NCBI RefSeq assembly: GCF_029227915.1
Contig: NC_079880.1
Location: 31,119,501 to 31,183,500, forward strand
DNA: 64,000 bases
From: Hydractinia symbiolongicarpus
Lineage: Eukaryota; Cnidaria; Hydrozoa; Anthoathecata; Hydractiniidae
Reading direction: 5' to 3'
This document shows positions 19,997-30,979 of this stretch, piece by piece. A program made the translations under genes and the position numbers. The notes under the pieces are model-generated. The model searched no databases and was not told the DNA's origin. It saw only the letters and a list, made by a program, of their open reading frames with translations. Numbering within the stretch: position 1 is the stretch's first letter; every line of letters starts with the position of its first letter.

Positions 19997-22900
19997 TTAG
20001 GACGACTTGGTGGGCGGAGGTAATTTAGGATTGGGTGGGTGAAATCGCCAATATCCAGGATAAATAGCTGAAAAATAATGAATAAAACCATAAAAATCAG
20101 ACTGGCCGTTTTTTACGAAAACAATTTTTGAGTAAAACACTAAAACATGCTTAAAATGACACACACACACACAGTATTATTTTTTTCATCTTACCGTGTC
20201 TCGAATCTCGACTACTGTAAGGAGTATACAAAGTTTCAAGTGCAGATGTATAAGATGGAGTGATGCCAGGGTAAGCTGTTAGTCCTGTCATACCAACAGC
20301 AGAGAGTGGATAGGTTGTCGAGAGTGAATCAGGATGTATGTATATGACAGGTTGAGCGTAAGGAGTAGCACCAGCAGCTATTGGCATACCTCCGTACACC
20401 ACTGAATTTGGAAGTCGACCACGCCGTAAACCTGAAATTACATTTTTTTAACAACAGATTAGCTAATGTCATGTAAAGTAGTTGCACATCAATATTACAA
20501 AGGAAATTTCCATGGACTTACATACCATCAAATCCAGTAACAGCAGAAGCTTCTTGTTGTTGTTGTTTAGTTAAGGCACGCTTAGTTTCAAGCTGGATGA
20601 AAAAGTAAGCAAACAAAATTAACAATAGTTACATTGTTCATATCGTCACTAAAAAAACGAACAAAAACAAATAAATACTGATAAAGTAAAACAATACTTA
20701 CCCTTTTACCAGCGACTTCGTGAAATTTTTCCTTTACTATACGATCAACTATTCCTTCACTTGCAAATTCAATAAAACAAAAGCCTAAATCGTACAAAAT
20801 ATATATCAGTATTGCTCTATCTCAGCACTGTCTTTAAATTCTAATTTACGTCCGCACAAAACTGACATATGTTTTAACAAACCTCTACGTTTTTTTGTAT
20901 TATGGTCTACAGCAAATTCAATATTGTTCTTTATCTAAAGACAAAAAAAACAACCGAGTAATCATAAACGAATCACGAAGCATAGATATATCGATCAATG
21001 TCGTAAAAAACACCCAAAAAAATCTACTTCTCCAAATTGTCCAAAATATTCCATGAGTTTTTCTTCAGTGGTTTCAGCTTGTAGACCGCCTACGAATATT
21101 TTTTTGGTTCTTTGCTCTGGTTTCTAAAAAAAATTTCCTAATCACATTACCAACACCAGCGTGTAAAACAAACACACCAAGGTGGTGGCAATGTAATTCA
21201 CTTACAATTCCAAGAGGACATGCGGATTTTGGATCAACCTATAATAGAATTTATACAGTGCATAAATAATCATCGTTAATGGGTTTAGCATAAATTTTTT
21301 ATAGCACAGGTTTAATGGGTTGCACCACCAGCAGCAGCTAAGAATAGTAACAGTAAAGAAAAGCAAACAGTAAGCACTTTTACCCCATGGCCTGAGCAGG
21401 AAACTCTATTTGGTGGGGAAATCTCTCCCATAACACTTAGAAAAATGGATTTATAAAAAGATACAAAGTAAGCCATACCCTGGACCCATCTATAATATGG
21501 GGTTCTTTTTGTGATAGTACTCGTTCAGCATCTGCACCATTAGTAAATTTAACGAATGCAAAACCCCTAAAATGCAAGCCAAATCAAAGAGTGCTTTTGT
21601 AGCCATACACAAGGGTATAACTACAAATTTACTCTTGGTAAACGTGTATAAAAAGCTGGTTTGAGACACTACATTTTTTTTCAACTGCACACTTCATGGT
21701 CAGCAACAAATGGATTTATTTATAATAAAGTAAACAAGAATTGATTGTACCTGTGTTTTGAAGCATCTTCTTTGTTTCTTTTGAGATTTACTGACTCAAC
21801 TGGACCAAAGGTTTCGAAGTATTGTTTTATTGATTCTAAGAGGGAAAATATTCTTCACTAAAATGCACCATTTTTTTCATCTTAGGATGTCTGTCTGCCA
21901 CTTTTTAACTTGTAAGGTTTTCCCTTTATTTTTTCCTGTTTTTTAGATTTTTTTGCTATAAAGGTCTGGCACTCTGCATCTTTTTAAACACAGTTAAAAA
22001 ATACGAAATGAAATGAAAAAATTCTTTGATGGACAATAAGGAACATCATCATCATCGTCAGTTTAACATCTGTTTTCTATGCTAGCATGGGTAGGACGGG
22101 GTATATTAATGACTCTCTTTCAATCTGATCTAGACTGTGTTAGATCTAAACTTAAATTCTTCTGGTCTACCTCTGGGCTTTGCCCCAGAAAGTATCCTCC
22201 TCAACTTATCCTCCTCAACTTATGTAAAATAGACTTGCATCAAAAAGTAATAAACACACTTTCTGTTAATGAAAATTGATATGCATGGAAATTAGCAAGT
22301 TGTGCAAGTTTACTGTGAAATATGTATACCTTCTGTTGAATCCCATGCTAGTCCTCCAACGAAGAGTTTGCTAAATAAATAAAAACAAACTTTAATTACA
22401 CAGGCTATTCTTTTTGGGAAAATCATGCAGGAACTAAAAGAAAAAATTATGAGTGGCATTGTGTGTTAAAAAACTCTCATGGTGTGTAATTTTTGTTTGG
22501 ATACAGTAAAACATGAAAAGTTTTTTGGGGAAAGTCACAAGCTATTGTTCAGTATTAAAATCAACACGTCTTCCTAATAATGTGTAAATTACTTGGATAT
22601 TGGTCCTGGATTGTTCAGCTGGTTAATTATAATTTAATTTTACAATCTCTAACACTTTAATTTTCAAAACTGAATAATTTTGGTGAAAGATAATAGTATT
22701 ACAGCTATAAAATCGTGACAAACGTGTTATAATTACACATAATTTTACAAAAAAGATTTTTCAGGACTTTAAGAGTCACAAAAACACCCATTTTGACAAA
22801 TACACTTTAAAGGGTAAGTTAACCCAAAAATTATTATTCGATTATGGAAAGGACAAGGCTGAGATTTTTAGCTGGGTTAAAAGTCAAAACTTAAGAGGAA

Positions 22901-25900
22901 AATTACATCACAGTAAAATTATATTACACATATTTCAGAACACCTGCAGGAAAATTCATTATCCAATTCATAAGATTTCTTCATAAAAAACCTCAGAAAC
23001 CTGTTCAAGTGGTTCACTTTCACATTAACAAAAATTAAAAGTTTTAAGATAAACTTTTGCGATTTTGTCATTTATTAGTTTTCAAATTTCTCGCTGGAAA
23101 TTTTTAAGGTTTAAAATCCATGTCGCACAGTAACTTTTTCGTCCTTATCATAATGTCATATACATAAGCTACTATGCAACAACTTTTGCAGGAAAATAAA
23201 AACACATAAAGAGAAAAAGGTTGTTATTAAAATATTAAAAATTAATTTCAAACCGATTAGTCCCTGCAGCCATTTTGGTGTCAGCGGTATAAAAAACTAT
23301 GCTAAAACTATAATAAGTAAAAGTCCTATTACTTCAGTAAAAATTGAAATAATGACTTGAAACTTAGTATTATAAGTTTTTAGACCGGTTTGATGAAATG
23401 AACACAAAAATATTTTTTGCTACTATCATAGTTTCTGAGTTCCTGAATTTAGCCATTTTTGGAGACGCTGATAAACTGATTTTGACAGCATACCAATTTC
23501 GACAAGCCATGTGTACAGAAAACATTCAAAAGTGATTCTCAGGATTCAAAATAATTCAAACAGATAAAATGTGTCCCAGGTTTAGGACTGAATACCTTAT
23601 CCAGCTCAGAGAAAGTGGGAATGTGCTTCTAAAGCACAGTGCCAAATACATAATCTAAATTTTATGCCGTATAAATACAAAGTGGTTAGAAAGTTATTTT
23701 TTGTCCACCTGAATCTGCAACACGTTTACTTGCACTAATCGCTCAGCCTGGTGCCACTCAATTAATTTTTGAATATCTACAGGAACTTATTATGCAAAAT
23801 GACTGTATTTGCTTTGCAATAGGCTTCATCATGAGTCCTGTGAATGTTGGTTATGAAAAATGTATTATACCTTTAATGATATAAGCGCTCCACATTACAA
23901 TAAGTGTCCTCCGTGTGACACAGTTTACCCTTTACTGTAAGTCCCAAATTTTGTTATTTCATAAAAGAAACCTGAAAATCTACAAAAATTTCTTTATGAA
24001 AAATAGGTTTCCATTCGATAAAAGAAAACTGAACATTTGCAGAAATTTCTTAATGAAATATAGGTTTCTGTTTGTCGTGACAACATATTTAACCAACATG
24101 CAATGCCTTGCATACCTAACTAGCTATATACTGAAGTCTTGACTGTCACTGTTATGGGAAGTCCAAATAGCTAGCAGTTAGCTATCTTTATTTAAAATGA
24201 CAGAATGCCTTGAAAAATCTTTTGTGTAGCTAGCTGCATAAAAATATATTTAGCTCTTGTACTTTATCACTTAATTATTTAATAACAAATGTGCCCCTGG
24301 AGTGCTGGCATGGTACTTGCTATAGGTAGCTTAAAATCACACAATAAATATTATCCAGATCTGACCATCCCTATCATCAGACATCGGAAAGGCGTTTCAG
24401 TTCTTTACTTCTCATTGTGGGGTACCTCAAATTCTTGCAAATCCAATGAAAAAAAATTACTTAAGACTTCCTCTTCTTTCCCTTGCACCACTCATGGCGT
24501 TTCTTTGCATGTCTTCAGTTCGAAGCCACAATCCCTTAGGTTCCAACCGCGTCTTGTTCACAAGTTTCAGCGCTAGCCAATATGATGGACAACGTCAAGG
24601 AACCCTGGGTAATTTTGAAAAAATGTGGTTCTGCCTTATGATTTTCAGATTTTTGCTGCTGATATCAGCATATTTTAGCCCATAAGTGCCACACCTCCGT
24701 ATATATAGGAGTTAATAATTTTTAAATAACATCAATACATATGAAGTTATTTTGAATCGAACATTATTTTGGTTACAAGGAAGTTAAGATTGGGAGTCGC
24801 TAGCTCAGCAATTGGTTCTTGTGTTTGGGGTTCACAAATTTAAACGTCCTCTAGTTGTCTCCAGCATAAAGGAAAATACTTACACAGAAGTCATGCCATA
24901 ACTTTCTTAACATGCGAACATTGCACACCGTAACAGATCTCTGTTTATGTATTTGTTAATTTTTTATTGAGTTGCTTAAGAATAGCATAAGTTCGTATTA
25001 TCAGCAAAATATTAAGTGGTAGAATATATGTCCTGCATTCACGCAGGTGATATAGCTACAGCAAAAAAAGCAGGGGCCTAGAGGATTTAACCCTGTGAAA
25101 CCACAACATATTTAGTATTGAAGAAATGTTTCTATGTTGGGACCTGTTTCATAGATATATGAGCTAAATCATTTTTGAGGCTAACTTAGTAACAGGTAGA
25201 AATAACTCAGGGAAACTCAGGGAAAACCTTTAAATCCAGGATCTTGCAAGGGGAGTCTTAGTCAGCGTTTTATGTTGTTGGACGTGTTTAATTTGGTTCT
25301 GTATATATAATACCACGGAACATTAACAGAAATTCAAAAACTTACACTTCAAACCTGATGGATTTTAGTATCACGTACCCATGGGCGCCAGTTTCACAAA
25401 TACCTCTATTGCCGGACCTTGCGTTTAGTGGTTTTCTAAATTTAGCTCGTGACAATAGTAATAATAATATTTTTAGTGGCATGCCCAGAATATTGCTTTG
25501 CTTTTAGACAGCAATTACAATTCTTTCCACTGGGGGCCACTGAAGATTTTAAATATCATCATATATATTGTGGGAGTAATAATTTTTAAACAGATGGTTG
25601 AAAATAATTTATTGTTTATTAACAATTAAAAACATTAAAGATTAAAAAACTAGTAAAACTATATAAAAAAAAATTAGGTTAAGATTAAGACCTTAGCTTG
25701 AAATGTTTACTAGAAGCCTCCTTGAATTTTAACAAACTCTGCAAAGTTCTTAACTCAGAAGGAAGACTGTTCCACAGCCTAGGTGATCAGAATTTAAAGG
25801 ATCTCCTAAAAGATCTGGACCCATTTGGATGTATCTTTAACATAAATATGTCTGAAGCAGCTTGAGTGTTGTGACTGTGACTAGATTTTATAAGTGCCAC

Positions 25901-28900
25901 TTTTTACTTTAATAACTTCGGGATATTTTATGGATGGATTAAAAAATAGTAATGCCAAGTTTAAAAATTAATAAATTCTCCAATTCAATATGTGGTTTAT
26001 TTTTTGCTTATATTCTTGTACAACTTATCTGCTTTATTCAATACAGACTTGTTAGCATTGCACTATACAGATGAACAGTAGTATAAATAAGGCATATAAC
26101 AAGAGCATTTAACTAATAAATTTTTGGTATCAGATGTGAAGTTGAAACCAATGCATCTTATTTTACTAAGATTATGACAAGATTTTAAGACTTTTTATCT
26201 GATTTCTACAGCTCAAATAAATTATCAAAAACCACACCAAGATACTTTGCTTTGCTTTTAGATAACAAAGGAATGCTATCTGAATGACTTTAATCTGGAC
26301 TTATTACAAAAAAATATAACTCTTGTCTTACTAGAATTTATAGTAAGCTTCTTTAACTTGAACCAGTTACTGATATCTTTCAAATCCTGCTTTAATGACA
26401 ATTTCAGTTCTTGGGTCGAGTCACAACTGCAAATGATCTTGATATTCCATTCTATTTCTATTCTATTTCTTGATATGCCATTCTATTTCTTTTCTGATAT
26501 TCTATCTTTATGCCGATGTCATCAGCATAAAGATGGAAAAAAGAAAGTTGTATGGCCGATTTCAGGTCATTAATGTACACAAGAAAAAGTAAAGGGCCAA
26601 GGACAGATCCTTGTGGGACACCCTAATGACCCCTCAGCAATGACATCTCCTGTGCTGTGAGGGTTACTAGCACAGGAGATGAAAATTGGGTCAATTAAGT
26701 CAGTAGCACAAGGATTGGTGACTTAATCGATAGAACACTTGATAGATTACATTGCAAGCCTCACAAATATTGAGGGATAGACCATTATTATTTCCAGGAG
26801 GGAGCAAGGCTGAGATGGGAAGTCCTAAAGTTCACATAATACACTCTATCATAGTGCTGTGTTTTTCCTGCAGGCACGGAAATGGAGGTAACTTGTCCGC
26901 TTGGTTTGTTCACATTTTTACCTCCATTTCTGCATGCACATTGGGCATTACATAATCACTTAGATGCGCGCGCAAGTAAATATCAAGACTGTGATTCCAT
27001 GTATATATAGATGAATTCCGTTGTTTACATTTTCAGCGGTAAGCTCTTTCAGCTTTGGCATTTGCGTGGCAGGGAAAAGATAGGGGCGCTAGGTGAAGCA
27101 AAGTAATTATCAGTTTATTTCTTCACACAAAGGTATTCTTATGACTTTTAATGAATTCAAATAAATCAGAAGGAATCAACCTACACCCGATAATAGTACA
27201 TAACCCCAACGATGTCCCTGTTAGAAGAAATCCACAATAAAAGACCTTTCTTCACCAAATTCTACAGCATCTTTTTCCTGCCACACAAATGCCAAAGCCA
27301 AGAAGATTACCCCCAAAAAGTAAAGAGATGACGTCACGCTGGAATTCATCTATTGGAGTTAAGGGGCCTTCGAAAAAAATTTTCGGGGCCCGTTAGCGGG
27401 ATAGATGTGCATATTTTACATGGCTAGCCTCACAAATATCGAGGGATATACCCTGTCTATTATTTCCAGGAGGGGCCATGGCGTAGATGGAGAGTCCTAG
27501 AGTATTTAATGCTCATTTTGAGCTACGCAGACCCAATTAGAGCCCGCGCTCTACTAGACAACTCCCGGCAACATCCAACGGCCCACACAGTGTGCCATCT
27601 TCCCAATTTCCCTCACATGGCTTGGGTTAACCCGGGGCTATGGTAACATTCACTCGCCCATGTTGAATCGCCGTCAAGAGGAATCGAACCCCGGTCTCCC
27701 GCACAGAGTACAAGAGCTATAACCACTAATCTACGGCGCCACAAATTCGGATATCGCCGCTAAGGGGGGGAGGGGGTCTTAAGTTTGAAAAAAAATCCGC
27801 TAAGGATTGAAAAATTTTAAAAATTTGATTGTGGCCTGAAAATTATTCGTCGTTCGTGAGCATAATTCCTCTTGTCATCAATTCTGATAACTTTTATCTA
27901 CAAAACACGCCTCTGAGCCTTCCAAGATTTATCCGAATGTGTGTATTTCACGGACGGAAATCCGCTAAAAGAGGGGGGAGGGGGTCTGAATCTTAGCAGC
28001 GATATCCCGCTAACAGGGCCCGAAAAATTTTTTCGAAGGCCTCTAACCCCGGCACGGCTGTTTTGTTATGGTCAAACCGTAGACAAAATTAAAATGGCTT
28101 CCACAATTTTTTTTAAAAAATTGTATTTTATCATTTTTAAAATTATTGTTACTTTTTTTGTAATATTTTAATTTTACTGAAATAAAAAATATTAAAACGG
28201 TCCGCCTTTCTTCTTTATAATAAAATAAATATGTTTCATATGTGTGCTAGGTACTTTGAGTACTTTAATCGAACAGAACACATAAAATTCGAAAAACATT
28301 ATTTTTCCGCAAAAATCATGCCATCTATCCAACCTAGTGGCAACGCCGCGGTGATAGCTACAGACCTAATTAGCTGTTTTTCGTACATTGAGCTTATTTT
28401 GCCCAAAAAAATATCTTTGGACGATTTCGGACAGTATAAAAAATAAATTCCTTTTATCCTGACTATCGCCTCTAACCTAATGGATCATAAAAAGCATCTA
28501 ATCCTGGCCTAATTTTCCAAATATTGTGGAAGAAGTTGCTTAAGTTATGTTTTTAGAGACGTTTTTCGACATTTTGGCCCAAATTAAGCAATTTCGGACA
28601 GGTGTCCAAAAAATCCTTTATATATCCTTTTTACAGAATGTAAAAATCTTATTTCGTTCTTGAGATATCTTGTTTTTGCTGACGGGCATATTGTTTTTTT
28701 CTCGCAGGCCATTTTTGTCCGTGCTGAAACAGTCGCGGGAGACTGGGGTTTCATTTCTCCTTGACGGCAATTCAATATCGGTGAGTAAATGTTACCATAT
28801 AGACCGGCACGCACACCTGCACAAGGTGCGAGAGTTATAACCGGTAATCTAGCTGCAGTGCCATAAATACTTAAAGTGGCTAGCCCAGAAAATCACAAAA

Positions 28901-29274
28901 ACCTATAGCTATATAGTTTTAGAGAATTGTTTCCACTGGGGGCCACTCTGTTCGATCCACACAAGGTCATTGTCTAGTTGGTCAAACAGAAGCTTTAAAC
29001 AACCTGGAAAAGCTTTAGGCAGGATGCCTCGAAATCAGTAAGGCTAACCACATAAAATATAAATCACCAGGCCAGGTAGCTAGCTAGTTATTCGCAAGGT
29101 TTTTAAGCAAATTTCAAGTTTTTTTAAAATCATTTATAACTTAAAAAATCAGTTGGAAAGTGCTTTTTGATAAATTCGTTTTTCTAAAAAAACATACCCT
29201 TCATTTGTGTCTGTGTTCTCATTACTAGCAGTATCACTTTTACCGTAGGGATCCTTGGAAAAATAGCCGGCCAT
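19997..29274 (-). CDS. Two-RRM RNA-binding protein, hnRNP A/B-D-like
   Basis: Host gene, 309 residues from 11 coding exons: 29198-29274, 22330-22370, 21751-21835, 21479-21566, 21206-21238, 21028-21123, 20883-20934, 20702-20784, 20526-20592, 20195-20431 and 19997-20067. All junctions are GT-AG and keep frame. RRM1 (about residues 27-106) has RNP2 KLFVGGL and RNP1 RGFAFVKF. RRM2 (about 115-192) has KIFVGGL and RRGFCFIEF. A short Gln run follows, then a Tyr/Pro/Ala-rich tail. Tandem RRMs of this type bind single-stranded RNA and act in splicing, mRNA stability or transport. RRM2 looks closest to hnRNP D/AB; Musashi and DAZAP1 are related alternatives. Intron 1 is 6.8 kb, the rest short. The frame is intact. 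Confidence 0.9.
22400..25460. other. Left part of hnRNP intron 1, with dispersed-repeat sequence
   Basis: No coding. 22671-22735 is nearly identical to 47985-48045 (GGTGAAAGATAATAGTATT and beyond). 23320-23560 is clearly similar to 42370-42610 inside the MULE-like element. So this stretch contains at least two dispersed repeat families, probably old DNA-transposon copies. No terminal repeats are seen here. Confidence 0.5.
24795..24850 (+). repeat. tRNA-like SINE head candidate
   Basis: TAGCTCAGCAATTGG at 24801-24815 resembles an RNA polymerase III A box. GGTTCACAAAT at 24839-24849 is a degenerate B box at tRNA-like spacing. There is no full cloverleaf, so it is a SINE remnant rather than a tRNA gene. 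Confidence 0.3.
25600..26640 (-). mobile_element. Degraded LINE fragment in hnRNP intron 1
   Basis: On the minus strand, 26622-26506 encodes an RT palm block with GVPQGSVLGPLLF and, further on, YADDIG. 25800-25690 encodes a C-terminal LWNSLPSELRTL segment, as at LINE C termini. The frames between are broken. Its 3' region does not match the UTR of the three LINE copies elsewhere, so it is a different family. Confidence 0.7.
26748..26835 (-). repeat. SINE 3' fragment
   Basis: GCCTCACAAATATTGAGGGATA and the following 60 bases match 27425-27510 of the fuller SINE copy. Only the tail half is present. Confidence 0.55.
26867..26941. repeat. Small inverted-repeat hairpin
   Basis: TGCAGGCACGGAAATGGAGGTAA-like left arm and a matching TTACCTCCATTTCTGCATGCA-type right arm, about 20 bases each with one or two mismatches, separated by about 30 bases. 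It may be a tiny MITE. Confidence 0.4.
27007..27353. mobile_element. MITE A, 347 bp with terminal inverted repeats
   Basis: Left end ATAGATGAATTCC (27007-27019) is the exact reverse complement of 27341-27353. A second pair, GCTTTGGCATTTGCGTGGCAGG near 27053-27075 and its complement near 27277-27300, extends the inverted structure. No coding. Flanks are AT-rich, so a TA target duplication cannot be told from chance. Confidence 0.65.
27359..28046. mobile_element. MITE B with long inverted ends, containing a SINE
   Basis: The left arm 27359-27402 (GGCCTTCGAAAAAAATTTTC...GTTAGCGGGAT) is matched in reverse by 28003-28046 with few differences. The right half is itself palindromic: ATATCGCCGCTAAG near 27753 and its complement near 27992. 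The SINE at 27413-27742 lies just inside the left arm, so it inserted into MITE B. Confidence 0.65.
27413..27742 (-). mobile_element. tRNA-derived SINE, nearly full length
   Basis: Minus strand. A box TAGATTAGTGG (complement of 27723-27733) and a perfect B box GGTTCGATTCC (complement of 27680-27690) lie at tRNA-like spacing, followed by about 270 bases of body and a tail that recurs at 26748-26835. These are hallmarks of a Pol III-transcribed SINE that borrows LINE machinery. Confidence 0.75.
28733..28862. repeat. Rearranged SINE copy
   Basis: 28733-28800 matches the B-box half of the SINE in plus orientation, while 28828-28862 matches the A-box half in minus orientation. The two halves are inverted relative to each other. 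The B box is mutated (GTTTCATTTCT). Confidence 0.5.
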
Positions 29275-29559
29275 GTTGACTTCTTGTGTGCTTAAAACTC
29301 ATCCAGAATGCAATGCAAATATTTATTTCTTCTCTCCTTCTTTCCTACAATAACAATGAAATTAAACCATTATAATATTTTTGGCACAATAAATTATCCA
29401 CGCATATTTTGTGGTATATTAATTTGTTTTTAAACTTGTTTCGAAGTTTACGTCGGAATAGAATAGTAGCAATTATATTTGTCTACCTTTTAATTCAGCT
29501 CCAACGGCGGAGAGCGTAATCCATAAAGAAAAGCCTTTGGCGATTTGAAACCCTTCAAA

Positions 29560-29972
29560 AGGCACGCAACTCAAATGCTTTCAACATTTCATCCAACATT
29601 TTGGTCCGAATGAAAATTTGTTCGAATTTCGAAAGTTGAAAAATTCGAAATTTGCATTTGAGTTGCTTCATCCAACATATGATGTGTTCATTTATTTGAC
29701 CTTTCAAATTACGTAATATACTTAGGAAATCGTAAGATGTTGGATGAAATTTGATTCAAATGCATCCAAGATGAAGATTCATGAAAATTGTGTTGGATGA
29801 AGCTGAAAATGTTAGATGAAAAGTTTAACCGAGATCAAACTTCATCCAAAATCATCCAACATGATTTTTTTTCTTCTTTCTCTAATTTGGTTCAACAACT
29901 CGAATGCATTCAACATTTCATCCAACATTTACGATGTTGGATGAGAAATGTTGGATGCATTTGAGCCGGCCT
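29560..29972. mobile_element. MITE C, fold-back element rich in ATCCAACAT
   Basis: The left end (GGCACGCAACTCAAATGC) and the reverse complement of the right end (GGCCGGCTCAAATGC) match as inverted ends. The 9-mer ATCCAACAT or its complement occurs about ten times inside, giving several internal stems. No coding. It lies just upstream of the hnRNP start codon, 290 bases from it. Confidence 0.6.
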
Positions 29973-30369
29973 TAACAAGTCTCCGTTTTCTAAAGTATTA
30001 TTTTAAGCCTTTTATTCTAAAATTATTCTGAACCATACCGAGTCATTACGAACAATACGTTTTAATTTTGTATCGTAAAGGTTATGTTTCACTTCAAGAA
30101 AATTTTCCGCGGAACGAAACAGACAGGAACAGAAAAGGTACTTAGCGTGCGTATGTATGTAAATTTTCCTTTCCATTCAAATCCGGACAAAGTAGAATCG
30201 AGTTTAACTTTTTCTTTGCGTTATGTACGAAAACAACAGGTAGACAACAGGTAAACAGTAACAGGTAAACAACAATAAGATTATTTTTTTTCGTGAGTAT
30301 TGCGCAAAGTGTGTATACTGTATAAAAACGTGCGCAATAACATGAAGTTTTGTGCTTGTCCCTTTCGTT

Positions 30370-30445
30370 CCAAGGAAAAATATTTCCTATTCCTAAAACA
30401 GACGATGCGACGGAAATAAATGATTTTAGGCCAGTTTCGGTACCA
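30370..30445 (+). mobile_element. Short LINE RT fragment
   Basis: Plus-strand frame with an IPKTDDATEINDFRPVSV string (about 30390-30443), the conserved RT motif 1-2 region of non-LTR elements. Nothing else of the element is recognisable on either side. Confidence 0.5.
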
Positions 30446-30763
30446 CCCAGCCGTGGAATGTGGTTTTGCAAGAAACCATAGCGGCCACTCACTGAGCTGC
30501 GGAAAGTTTGATGAAGTGGCTGTTTATCTAGGTTACTGTAGCAGATTTCTTTACATCCACTATCGTAAACGGCAAGGTAGAATATACTGGTAATACCAGG
30601 GGCAGATTCACACATTGGCGAACCCGGCACTCGCAAGGATAAATTTAGCCTACCCGCGCTTTCTAGAATCGTTACAATTAGGTTCCGTTTTCACTTCGCT
30701 TTTTTATATTATGTTGTAGCAGTATCTCCTTCACGGTGCTCTGCCGAGTCTGTAAGATTTTTC

Positions 30764-30766
<3 letters not shown>

Positions 30767-30794
<28 letters not shown>
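30767..30794. repeat. (TA)n microsatellite
   Basis: Fourteen TA units in a row at 30767-30794. Confidence 0.9.
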
Positions 30795-30797
<3 letters not shown>

Positions 30798-30870
30798 TCT
30801 TTTTAAACACCTTTAAAAGGTACATCGTATTTTTTCCTATTTCATACTTCAGGCATATTCCAAGTGACTC

Positions 30871-30974
30871 CATAGGCTACCGTAAAATTTAGTAAAGTCG
30901 GCGAGAAGCACATTTTGCTGACTGTGGAGTGCTTTTCGCCGACTTTAGGTAAATTTACGACAGTTTTCTATAGG
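30871..30974. repeat. Long hairpin (palindromic MITE-like element)
   Basis: The left arm 30871-30911 is complementary to 30929-30974 over about 40 bases with a few mismatches and small gaps. The core is TAAAGTCGGCGAgAAGCAC against GTGCTTtTCGCCGACTTTA. The loop is about 17 bases. No coding. Confidence 0.6.
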
Positions 30975-30979
30975 CCGAC

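Noticed and set aside
24795-24850. A tRNA gene
   Set aside because: A-box-like and B-box-like strings are present, but acceptor and anticodon stems cannot be formed and the B box is degenerate. Treated as a SINE remnant.
27680-27742. A functional tRNA gene on the minus strand
   Set aside because: Both boxes are good, but no complete cloverleaf can be drawn and the unit continues into a SINE body found elsewhere.
30142-30636. 164-codon minus-strand frame as a protein gene
   Set aside because: Composition is not protein-like, there are no domains, and the plus strand carries a LINE RT motif over part of it.
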